Shown piece after piece: positions 9,064-17,498 of a stretch of 24,471 nt of DNA. Both the position numbers and the translations under genes were made by a program. Within the stretch, counting starts at the first letter, position 1, and every line of letters starts with the position of its first letter. The notes below the pieces were generated by a model, which searched no databases, had not been told where the DNA came from, and worked only from the letters and a program-made list of their open reading frames with translations. Origin of the DNA: Chara braunii (lineage: Eukaryota; Streptophyta; Charophyceae; Charales; Characeae); the NCBI GenBank assembly GCA_003427395.1, contig BFEA01000013.1, forward strand, positions 3,764,524 to 3,788,994, read 5' to 3'.

Positions 9064-9131
<68 letters not shown>
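9064..9131. repeat. (GA)n microsatellite after the N gap
   Basis: A GA run whose true left flank is unknown because of the adapter and N. Confidence 0.95.
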
Positions 9132-9932
9132 CTGAATGACAAAAATAGAAAATGGGTCAAACTGTCACCGCGTTTTATTTTATGGTTGTATTTTTTTTTA
9201 AAAAATTATTTAATATTTCTCCTGGAAAGATAACAATAAAATCTGCAAGTTCTCCAATTGCTGGATTTTTCCATGCATTCTTTTGAACTTGAAAAATCAT
9301 TGAAGTTGGAGTACTTTTTCGGTTGGCGGCAAAAAGGGAAAATGCGCTGAATTGGTGCCGCGATATTGTTTCTGGAAAGCTCACGACCTAATCTACGGAT
9401 TCTCAAATTTTCAGATTTTTTTGCAAACGCTCTTGAGGACAAAAAATCATCAAAGTTGCCTCTTGCGAATTGCGTTGTTGGACCCGCCGGTACCCCTTTT
9501 GTGTAAGGGCCTAGTGGAAAGCAACGTTCAGGCGCGTCCGGACCAGACCCTGCCTCAACGCCTGGCGTGAGGGCATTGGCAAACGGGTTTTGTCTTTAGC
9601 CCCTTTTACAGTTCACATGCAAGGGAGACCGGTCCTCCAACTTTGCTACAGCGCGGGTTCTATGCACGATTGCTGTAGGTAGTAGTGGACCGGTGCCCCC
9701 AGAACTTTCACCCCCTTAGAGCCCACTTGTGTGCAGGTCCCCGCCAATGAAAATGTGCCACCTTGACAGGGACGCCCAAGCCTACTATACCGCACCCTGA
9801 GGGCTGCAAATAGCAGCTTTTGGGGCTGCAAATTTGGAGGAAGAAAGGAAAAGAGGGGGAGGAAAGGCAAGGGAAGGGTGCATGGCGAGTGAAGGTGTGG
9901 GGGCTTGGTCATAGTCAGACTAGGACTTGCCC
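9132..9932. other. Unassigned repeat-like DNA, no gene recognised
   Basis: The part at 9180-9470 contains two loosely similar halves (each with an AAAAATCAT-GAAGTTG-type core at about 9291-9307 and 9443-9458). From 9470 to 9930 it is GC-richer with short ORFs on both strands. No protein motif is recognised; decayed mobile-element sequence is possible. Confidence 0.4.
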
Positions 9933-10192
9933 GGATGCATGTGGCCGGAATTAACGTTTTTATTCCAAAAAGTCCTTCTGTGAGTATTGCTCTACTTGGC
10001 CAAGTCTAAGTAAGTTTTTTCTGAGCTGTTACTTATCTCAAGTTTTTCTGAGCAGAGTATTGCTCTACTGACCTGTATGCATCTGGCCCAATTCCGCTCG
10101 GAAGTAGGTAGAAGAGTGCTAACGCCAGCACTTTCCTAGCTGTATCTGGCCACAATTCCGACCCGCCACAGTGCATCAGACCGGAATTACGG
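9933..10192 (+). repeat. Dispersed TGCATCTGGCC-AATTCCG motif, plus-strand cluster
   Basis: Four related copies lie at 9933-9956, 10073-10096, 10139-10160 and 10171-10192. They share a GCATC(T/A)G core, a CC pair and AATT(A/C)CG. The sequence between them also repeats GAGTATTGCTCTACT (about 9981 and 10056). Confidence 0.55.
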
Positions 10193-10439
10193 CAACATCT
10201 GAGTGGAAACAGTCTCGCTGTGAGTATGGCCTATTTCTGAGAAAACTGGTCCAGATTTTACTGCGATAAATGGCCTTCGTGATATAAATAGCCTCACTTT
10301 TACGGCAACTTTGAAAGATTATATGGGCACCTTTTTGGATGGATTTGACGGCAGTATGGCCAGATTCAGTACGAAAAGTCTCAATCTATGGGCAGGAAGA
10401 GGTATCCATAAATGAATAAAGCAAATCCACGGCGGATTG

Positions 10440-11420
10440 ATACGACGGAGGAACGTTGGATAACAGAGGGGTAAATGACGGGTAAACGACGGTAAATCAC
10501 GTGTGAACAAAAGGAAAAACTACGGGTAAACCACTGGCGAAGGACAGGTGAATGACGGTAAAACCATTGGTAAACAATGATGATCAAACGGGTATAAACA
10601 ACGACGGATAAACAACGGCGGATAAACCATGGGTAAGCAATGATGACGAAACGTCGGATAACCAACGGGTCTAGCTCATGTCTTACACCCATGAACTGTT
10701 CCAAGGCAGATCCAAGTTCGAATCCAGATGCAACCAGATGAACAGAATGAAATAATTCTGAATTACCTGCGCCAGGCAGTTCACTGATCATATCTCAAGG
10801 TTGGACAAACGAGATGTTACACCCATGAACTGTTCAAAGGCGGATCCAAGTTCGAATTCAGATGTTACACCCGAGAAAGAGGAAGAGAAGAAAGAAGGCG
10901 GATAAACAACGTCGGAACGACGGATTAACCATGGGTAAACAATGATGATGAAACGGCGGCGAAACGACGGCGAAACGGCAGCTAAACGGCGGCCAAAAAC
11001 GGCGGACAAACGGCGGACAAACAACGCATAAAAGGTAGATAAGCGGCGGTGGATAAGCAACGGCGGAGAAACGGCTGATAAATGGTGGAAAAACTCGCAG
11101 ATAAACGGCGGGTAAACGGCAGGTAAACAGCGGGTAAACGGCGGGTAAACGGCAGATAAACGGCTGGTAGACGCCAGATAAAAGGCGTATAAATAACGAC
11201 GGATAAAAAAACGGCGGACATACGACGACCAATAAACGGCGGCGGACAAACAACAATTGATAAGGCGGATAAACGGAAGATACGGCGGATAAACGGGAAA
11301 CGGATAAAAGGGGGTGATGGGGGGTAAAAGGGATGGACGAACGATGAATCAATGACAGACAAAAGAGAGACCAAACGGCGGGTATAAATGGATAAGAGAT
11401 AATATTTACGGATAAACATG
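10440..11420. repeat. Degenerate GGCGGATAAAC-type minisatellite array
   Basis: About 1 kb is built from imperfect 9-13 nt units such as ACGGCGGATAA, ACGGCGGGTAA and ACGACGGATAA. Longer units recur: a block with CCATGGGTAA-CAATGATGA is present at about 10613-10655 and 10918-10957, and a weaker one at about 10550. On the minus strand the array stays open in several frames and would encode repeated Tyr-Pro-Pro-Phe-type units. I take this as a by-product of unit length and stop-poor sequence. Confidence 0.8.
10683..10864. repeat. 48-bp direct repeat pair with box-B-like core
   Basis: Positions 10683-10730 and 10817-10864 differ at only 3 of 48 bases and sit 134 bp apart inside the minisatellite region. 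Both contain AAGTTCGAAT, close to a pol III box B (consensus GGTTCGANNCC). A TAGCTCA box-A-like string lies about 45 nt before the first copy. The T-arm does not pair, so this is not a tRNA gene. A tRNA-derived SINE remnant is possible. Confidence 0.6.
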
Positions 11421-11878
11421 AACGGGTGAACTTATCTGTTTCTGGATTCTTGTGTTTTTGGCTATTTTTGGAACGATGGGTCCGGCGTTTTCTTGGTGCA
11501 CAGCGCTGCGCCGTCTTCCTCGCCGTGAGGGTGAGGGCACAACAACTCTCAGCCACAGATGCGAGTACCCCTATTTTTTCCTCAGTACTTCGAATACATA
11601 TTGTATTATCCGCTATTATTCCATGGAAAGCTTCTATTGTGACGATTTCTGCTGCATGTGCGCTCATGTCTCCAACGGCTATGCTAACGGCACTCATATA
11701 TATTGTAACGGGGGTTAACGGACGATTGCCAATGTCTTTGTGAAATCTGTTTTGCTGCTTTTATTCTCCGCCTATTATAATTAGGTAGATTGATAGATGA
11801 CAGACACATAATGTTGCTGGGCGTTATGACTGCCATAGACTGACGTACGTACATGCCTGTCTTGACCGCAAGTTGCCA
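11421..11878. other. Unassigned DNA, no gene recognised
   Basis: An ORF at 11426-11743 (105 codons, plus strand) has an alternating hydrophobic composition and no recognised motif. Nothing else is seen. Confidence 0.4.
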
Positions 11879-12180
11879 TAATTACGTCCAGATGCAGACA
11901 GTATAGGATCGCTGGTAGTAATGCCTTAAAGACAGATATGCCATCGACTATGTTTCTTTCAGCCCGAATGCGACTGTAATTACGTCCGCATGCATGGCCT
12001 ATGCGGGCGGAAAACTTTCACCATAGTAGTGTTGTATAGTCCACATGTTGTCCGACTGAGCACGTCATGCACCAGCTATCTATTTCCCACCTCCTACTAT
12101 AATCTTCCTGTGAATCTGGCCGTGTATCTGTTCCGGACCTTCCGGGTATCTGTCCCAGATTACGTCCAGATGCATACACC
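11879..12180 (-). repeat. Same motif in inverted orientation, right-hand cluster
   Basis: Three copies of the reverse complement (TAATTACGTCCAGATGCA and variants) lie at 11879-11896, 11976-11999 and 12157-12180. They point toward the plus-strand cluster at 9933-10192 across the minisatellite array. Confidence 0.5.
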
Positions 12181-12385
12181 ATAGGGTCTCAGTCTGACGA
12201 AGACCAGGTACACAGGGTACGTCACACCCCAGCTCTCGATATCCCGACCAGCGGAATCAGCTCCCGGATGGTGCCCATCACCAGCTCGACTGTGTTCCTT
12301 CTTGTCTGTGGTGACGTGCACAATCCGGGAGTTGGATTTCGGATACATTGAACAGTTAGGACGCCTTACTTGGAGACTGTTCGAC
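12181..12385. other. Unassigned DNA
   Basis: No gene, RNA or repeat recognised. Confidence 0.4.
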
Positions 12386-12830
12386 TCTCTGTTTGATTTT
12401 CCCTCCTCCGTCTCCTTCTCCTTGCCCTCCTCTTTCCCCTCCTCTTTCGCCTCCTCGTCCTCCGACAGCAACCACCTTCTCCACCAGCACGACAACAATA
12501 GTGACGACCAGCCACAACGACAAAAACAATAGCTCCTCCTGCTCCTCTTTCTCCTGCTCCTCTTCCTCCCGCTCCTCTTTCCCCTCCTCGTCCTCCGACA
12601 GCAACCACCTTCTCCACCAGCACAACAACAATAGTGACGACCAGCCACAACGACAATAACTCCTCCTCCTCCTCCACCTCCCCTTTCTCCTCCTCCTCTT
12701 TCTCCTCCTCGTCCTCTTCTTACAACCATAACCACAACCACAACCACCACCAGCACCACGACCACAACCACAACCCCAACCACCACAACTACAACCACAA
12801 TAACATCAGTAGCAAGATCAACAAGAACGA
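12386..12830. repeat. CCT/TCC-rich and AACCAC-rich low-complexity tract with a 133-bp period
   Basis: A pyrimidine-rich (CTCCT)-type tract includes two 71-nt near-identical copies at 12453-12523 and 12586-12656, offset by 133 bp. These read TCCTCCGACAGCAACCACCT and continue to CAACGACAA. It ends in AACCAC/CACCAC hexamer-like repeats (12724-12800). Both strands are open over long stretches (poly Gly-Val or Ser-rich frames), which comes from the repeat and is not evidence of a gene. Confidence 0.85.
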
Positions 12831-12972
12831 GGAGAAGAGCAATGTTTCGAGATCGTGAGAGGAGTGCCGTTGGAGGATCATGGTGGTGATGGCTTTGGCA
12901 GCTGATGATCGTTGAAGTGCATGAAGGTCCGCACGGAAGTCTTGCGTGAATTGCAAGAGCATAAACGCGGCC

Positions 12973-13602
12973 ATGGGATGTATGGTCTCAATCATGTCTC
13001 GAAGTACCTGCCTGTTTAGCGCAGAAGGAAACGAGCGGAACGAATTGTCGACTCAAAAGGTTGCGGAAGGAGAAGGAAGAGGAGCTGCAGCAAAAGGAGG
13101 GAGAGAGAGAGGAGAGAGGGTAGGCAAGGATGCAGTCATCGAGAGAGATGGCGAGAAGGGAGTCTCTGGGAGAGAGGGAGGTGATGAGGAGGAGAAAGGC
13201 GAGGGAGGTGATGAGGAGGAGAAAGGCGCAAAGAAATCGACATCTCCAGGCCACACGTATTGCGCGGCCGAAGATGAAGAGGAGGACCTGGACCCGGATG
13301 CTGTGGCGGTGGGGCATTGCTGCGGATCCTTCAGTGGAGGGGAGGAAATGTTGGAATGGATTAGCATTGTACAGAAGCAGCAGTTTGAAAGAGGGGCACG
13401 GCTTAGCAAGGCAATGGACGAGCTACGAAAAGCGGCGGCTTTGAGCGCGTTGAGTTCTTCATTGGGAGCTGATGTGGCAACTGTTGATAAGCCTTCCAGG
13501 GATGGGCTCATCTGGGTCACAGCTCTGCCACGTGGCGGATACGTGGTAAACGGAACCGCAGCAGGACCACTGCAGTTCGGCATCCCGCCGGAAACTATCA
13601 AG
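12973..13602 (+). CDS. Hypothetical protein, probable exon ending at a splice donor
   Basis: The frame is open from 12946, with the first ATG at 12973, and gives 210 codons before the AAG|GTAGAA donor at 13602/13603 (phase 0). Downstream of the donor the frame stops at 13644 after residues of no obvious character. Layout: a Glu/Gly/Arg-rich low-complexity linker (about residues 35-85), an acidic patch (EDEEEDLDPD), an amphipathic helix (EEMLEWISIVQKQQFERG and on to MDELRKAAALSAL), and a compact hydrophobic end (GLIWVTALPRGGYVVNGTAA then GPLQFGIPPETIK). That end looks like the start of a conserved domain continuing in a later exon not found here. I do not recognise the family with confidence. 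The 5' end could also be an internal exon start. Confidence 0.5.
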
Positions 13603-13744
13603 GTAGAAAATGCGAGGGCTCATCAAGAAGACGCAAAACAATGAATACACCCACATGACCTACCTATCTGGCCCCATCTTCTCTTCCTCCCTCGTATTCC
13701 CTCGCCTTCAATCCGCGACGCCCACCCATCCCCCCGCGCTCTTC

Positions 13745-13746
<2 letters not shown>
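13603..13746 (+). other. Putative intron start
   Basis: Begins GTAGAAAATG after AAG and becomes pyrimidine-rich, leading into the microsatellite. The matching acceptor was not found in the window. Confidence 0.35.
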
Positions 13747-13838
<92 letters not shown>

Positions 13839-13839
13839 N

Positions 13840-13922
<83 letters not shown>

Positions 13923-14033
13923 GTGTCCGTCTGTCTGTCTCTCTCTGTCTCTCTCTGTCTCTCTCTGTCTCTCTGTCTCTGTCTCATTCTCTCTCTCTCT
14001 GTCTCTCTGTCTCTGTCTCATTCTCTCTCGCGT
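13747..14033. repeat. (CT)n-(GT)n-N-(CT)n-(CTGT) compound microsatellite
   Basis: CT run 13747-13785, GT run to 13838, an N at 13839, CT run to 13919, then CTGTCT-type units with a roughly 36-bp duplicated block ending CTGTCTCATT. The N marks an unresolved length. Ser-Leu, Cys-Val and Arg-Glu ORFs here are artefacts of the repeat. Confidence 0.96.
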
Positions 14034-14400
14034 GCGCTCGCTCGCTCACCTGCTCTTGCCAAATCCACAACCAGCGTCCTCCAGCAATCAAACGCCCTCT
14101 GTGCCTCTGTATGGTGTCATATTCATATATCTATGTATATATTGTCATATAGATATATATGCAAGAGAAAAGCAAAGATCCAGAACGACTTTGGCAGTGT
14201 GAAAAATATGTTATTGCTTCGTCGATTATGGAAGTTGCTATGAATTCAAAAAAAAAAAAAAAACACCTGCCATGAGTTTGGAGAAACTGCCTCTGCACCC
14301 CTGGACAGGTTGCACAAACACGGATTGTCTGCAATAGGACTAAAGCTGCCTCGATTTTGTTGTGGTGAAATTCAAAACAGTCATACACACCTACGCATAG
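14034..14400. other. Unassigned DNA, no gene recognised
   Basis: AT-rich, with TATA-rich palindromic sequence at 14128-14160 and an A-run at about 14248-14263. If the exon ending at 13602 is real, this is presumably intron. Confidence 0.4.
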
Positions 14401-14454
14401 ACACACACAGGCACACACAGGCACACACAGGCGCACACAGGCACACAAAGGCAA
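14401..14454. repeat. 10-bp minisatellite (ACACACAGGC)n
   Basis: Five head-to-tail 10-bp units, with single-base variants in the later ones. Confidence 0.9.
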
Positions 14455-14468
14455 AATACAGACACGCA

Positions 14469-14522
14469 GAGTTCAACCTCCTGACGAGTCGGTGACAGTC
14501 CGACGAACAGTATGTCGAATTC
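14469..14522 (+). ncRNA. Hammerhead-ribozyme-like motif, copy 2
   Basis: Core order: CTGACGA (14481-14487, fits CUGANGA), a perfect 5-bp stem II GTCGG/CCGAC with 7-nt loop (14488-14504), GAAC (14505-14508), then GTC at 14514-14516, a standard hammerhead cleavage triplet. GAGTTC (14469-14474) can pair with GAATTC (14517-14522) as an outer helix, with one G-U pair. Weak points: position 15.1 is C where A is expected, and six unpaired bases lie between the outer helix and the core. It is a probable relative of 3244-3271 and may be catalytically dead. Confidence 0.45.
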
Positions 14523-14571
14523 ACCCTTTCTTGTGGAGTTTTTTTTAGCGAATACACAACACACTTGCACA

Positions 14572-14619
14572 CCCACCCACCCACCCACCCACACCCACAC
14601 TCACCCACCCACACTCACC

Positions 14620-14632
<13 letters not shown>
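14572..14632 (-). other. G-quadruplex-prone C-run cluster
   Basis: At least ten CCC runs separated mainly by single A or ACA spacers. The minus strand therefore reads GGGTGGGTGGGTGGG, a textbook intramolecular G-quadruplex pattern. It passes into an (AC)n run to about 14690. Confidence 0.8.
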
Positions 14633-14660
<28 letters not shown>

Positions 14661-14700
14661 ACATACACGCGGACACACAGACACGCACGCACGCAGAGGC
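14633..14700. repeat. (AC)n microsatellite with variants
   Basis: AC dinucleotide run with ATAC, GCAC and GGAC interruptions. Confidence 0.92.
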
Positions 14701-16320
14701 CCTCCTCTCCCTTTTAGGTTGCCCACGGCATTCTTGTTGTGCACGGGCTGCATTTCCTCTCGGATAGAACCCCTCGTTCTTAAACTATGGTCAAGAGTTC
14801 GTTAGGGTGTACAGAATTATGATGATTATTTTGAAGATAATGTTGAAGACGATGTTGGGGATGATGATCGTGATGATATCGGCCAAAAGCAATGATTCAG
14901 AAATGTTGGGCATGAGCAGATGTAGAGTGGGCTTTCAAAGGGGCATGAGGGGAAGAGCAGGGGGAGATGACTCGGGATTACCACCTGCGCTTTCATGACT
15001 GGACACAGATTCACCCAACTATCCCGCTCAGGCCCTTGACAGACTTTCCTGACCGTTTCCCCACCTGCCCTTTCAATGGTAGATATACAGTGGTATGGTG
15101 GTGAGTGACTAAATGGGTAATGAGATTGTAAAGGCTGTCTAGGCTGTGTAGTGCTGCGCATAATTAGCTCATTTTGAGCCCTTTCCAGTTCTGTTCAGTA
15201 CGGCACAGGCTTTCCAATCCTCGGACAGCAGAGGTTTGAGAAACCTTAGGAGATATCAAGTGAGCCCCAGTGGTAGTAGCAGTAGTGTGGTTGATAGATC
15301 CACACATTGTCCACAGCCAGTCTTTTCAGTCAGTCAGTCTTAGTCAACCTTAAATTCCAAATTTGCAGCCTGGTGTTTTCAGTCAAAAGAAAAACAAGTG
15401 CGAGGCCAAGGCCCCGATGAGCCCCTTTTGGCCCTATTATGCAGCACGTCGGCTGCCTAAATGAAGGCATGCTCGACGAGGGCCTGAGGGCCCCTATCTC
15501 AGTCACCACAACTGTGAAAAATTCAGGCAGTTGTGCAGCGCCAGTTGGTTGAAGAGCACCCAGGCCGAGGCCGCTTGTTTGCATGTATGGAAGGCAGGCC
15601 CTGGGCTGGATACGGGATATGGGCCAAACACAGGCCGAGGACAGTTGGGCACAAGTAACCACCACAGGCCCTGGGCCTGATTCGTTTGGACTGGGCTCAG
15701 CCTACCGGGGCCTACCGGAAGCTTCTTGGGAAAGGCCCAGCGCAGCCTGGGACAGAAGGCAGGCAGGCCACTTCCATATAGCAAAGGGCCTGCCTCCGCA
15801 TTTGGCATTGGGTTGCTGGCTGCATGCTGCGCAAGCTGCACTGATGCTGGCTAGCGCTCACGGGCGAGCAGGAAGGAGCAGGCAGCCATAGCCGAGCTGC
15901 GCTGCTGTGAGCTGGATGTGGCGCATGGTGGTCCTTGGGTGCATGTGGCATCTGTGTGTTGGGGAACGAGGTTGTGAGTGATGCGAGAGACATACCTGGT
16001 GCTGGAAGCGTGCGGCATTGGCCGCTATCTGCTCGTACTTCGGGAGAGCTGTTGTCGTCATCTTCCGCATTGTAGTCTAGGCTAGATAGGATCTGCCATC
16101 TGTAGTCTGGGTGCCGAGCGCCAGATAGGATATCAACATTGGTTCTTCGTTGATGATGATGAGGAGGAGACTATTCCAGCATTGTCAATCATGAGCTTCT
16201 GGTGTACTTTTATTTGGTGAAACTCGCAATTTTGCTTTTGGTTCGAGGTCACGACTATCTGGTCTTATGTGTATGATGCTGTTTGATTGCTGAAGTTCGC
16301 TATTGCTCATCTTCCTTGCA
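14701..16320. other. Unassigned, GC-richer DNA; no gene recognised
   Basis: ORFs of 93 to 112 codons occur on both strands at 15330-15993 in a CAGGCC/GGGCC-rich stretch, where opposing frames are equally open. No motif is recognised. A short GAT-rich stretch at 14819-14880 would give an acidic 29-residue peptide. Parts of this interval may be LTR of the degenerate retroelement(s), but no LTR pair can be matched in the window. Confidence 0.4.
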
Positions 16321-16323
16321 ATT

Positions 16324-16335
16324 TGGTATCGGAGC
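16324..16335 (+). promoter_or_regulatory. Candidate tRNA-iMet primer-binding site A
   Basis: TGGTATCGGAGC differs at one position from TGGTATCAGAGC, the usual initiator-Met primer-binding site of plant LTR retrotransposons. TTGCA lies a few bases upstream, as the CA end of an LTR would. If real, a 5' LTR ends at about 16320. Confidence 0.4.
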
Positions 16336-17436
16336 TGTGGTACGTTGCACTCATCTGGCACTTGTTTCTGCCTATGCGGTACATACATGCGGTCTGCTTG
16401 GTGAGTGAGGCCGTAGGTGGTGTGTAGTGAGGAGGGCGGAGACAAGGTTTGGCGACCCAGAAGGAGAGGGGAATCGCCAGGAAGGCTACGATGTGTATAT
16501 TGGGTGTTCGCAATGTGATGAGAACTATCTGGTGGTTGATTGATGCTGAGGTGGAACGGCGAGATAATGCTGGTTGTGCCGATGCAGTGACTGGTCATCG
16601 CAATCACCATTAGGTCATCTGGTGAGAATATATGTGGTTGGGGGCAGCTATAATGAGGTACGTTGCTCTTAACCTTATCTACCCTCTTCATCACTTCTTA
16701 TCGTGAGGTTGTGAGTTCTTTCTTGAGAGTGCTCTCATGTGAGGTGTCGTGTGCGCTCAACCTTGAGAGTCGGCATTGTTATCGTGGAGCATCTGGAAGG
16801 AGAGGGCGGTGCTTTCTGAAGGGCCCTGGACGGAGCACTGGGTCACGGTCACCATGCCAACCCACCGAGAGTAGAGCACGCATGCTTTGCTGCTTTGTCC
16901 TTGTCTGCTTGCTGCGCTCATAGAAGGGGTATTGAAGTGCAGGCCAGCCCTATGGGAGAGACGAGTACCGGGCGTCTATAAATAAACATCGTATGGGGAA
17001 ACCATTGGTTGTGATCGTCATCCTGCTGCGACGTAAAATAATTCCTAATGACACTTGGGGGCGGTCGTAAAATTGCCTCTGGATCAGCCAATGGGTGTAA
17101 GGCTTGCTGCACGCGAGGGTAAACACAGTGCAGGGCTGGCTAGCTCAGCAGCTACTCGGGGCACAGGGGTGCGCCGTGTGCACACCTTTACTCACGCACG
17201 TCAAACCGGATTGCTCAGGGACGCTGACGTCAAGTGACAATCAAAGAGAATTGGGGAAGGGGTAGATTCCAGGTGATAAGTTTGAGTAAGATCCCATGCT
17301 GCAAACAGACCCAACAAATGATGCTATTTTTATTTTGATTAGTTAGATGTACTGCCATTGACATCTGACAGACAACATAGTTTAAAACTGTCCTCTGTTC
17401 ATTGAACACTCTGTTTGCGAATTAGTCAAAGTAGAA
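16336..17436. other. Untranslated leader or LTR-like DNA
   Basis: No coding sequence is recognised. It contains a TATA box at 16977-16984. The first 700 bp have only short antisense ORFs (169 codons at most, no motif). The stretch lies between two candidate primer-binding sites and is likely LTR and/or leader of the gypsy element. Confidence 0.4.
16977..16984 (+). promoter_or_regulatory. TATA box candidate
   Basis: TATAAATA in a GC-rich setting, 522 bp before the first gag ATG and 460 bp before primer-binding site B. It could be an LTR promoter. Confidence 0.4.
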
Positions 17437-17448
17437 TAGTATCAGTGC
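17437..17448 (+). promoter_or_regulatory. Candidate tRNA-iMet primer-binding site B
   Basis: TAGTATCAGTGC matches TGGTATCAGAGC at 10 of 12 positions and lies 51 bp before the first gag ATG. Its position relative to gag is better than that of site A, but the sequence match is weaker. Confidence 0.3.
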
Positions 17449-17498
17449 GGTAGGCATCTAGAGTGCACTAGTGCAGATTGTGTACAGTGCTGTAGCTT

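Noticed and set aside
10670-10730. tRNA gene
   Set aside because: Box-A and box-B-like strings are present, but the T-arm, acceptor stem and anticodon arm do not pair.
10858-11697. 279-codon minus-strand ORF with repeated Tyr-Pro-Pro-Phe units
   Set aside because: It follows from the stop-poor minisatellite; several frames are open at once and no non-repeat domain is seen.
12160-12798. 212-codon minus-strand Gly/Val/Arg-rich ORF
   Set aside because: Low-complexity CCT/AACCAC tract with overlapping open frames on both strands.
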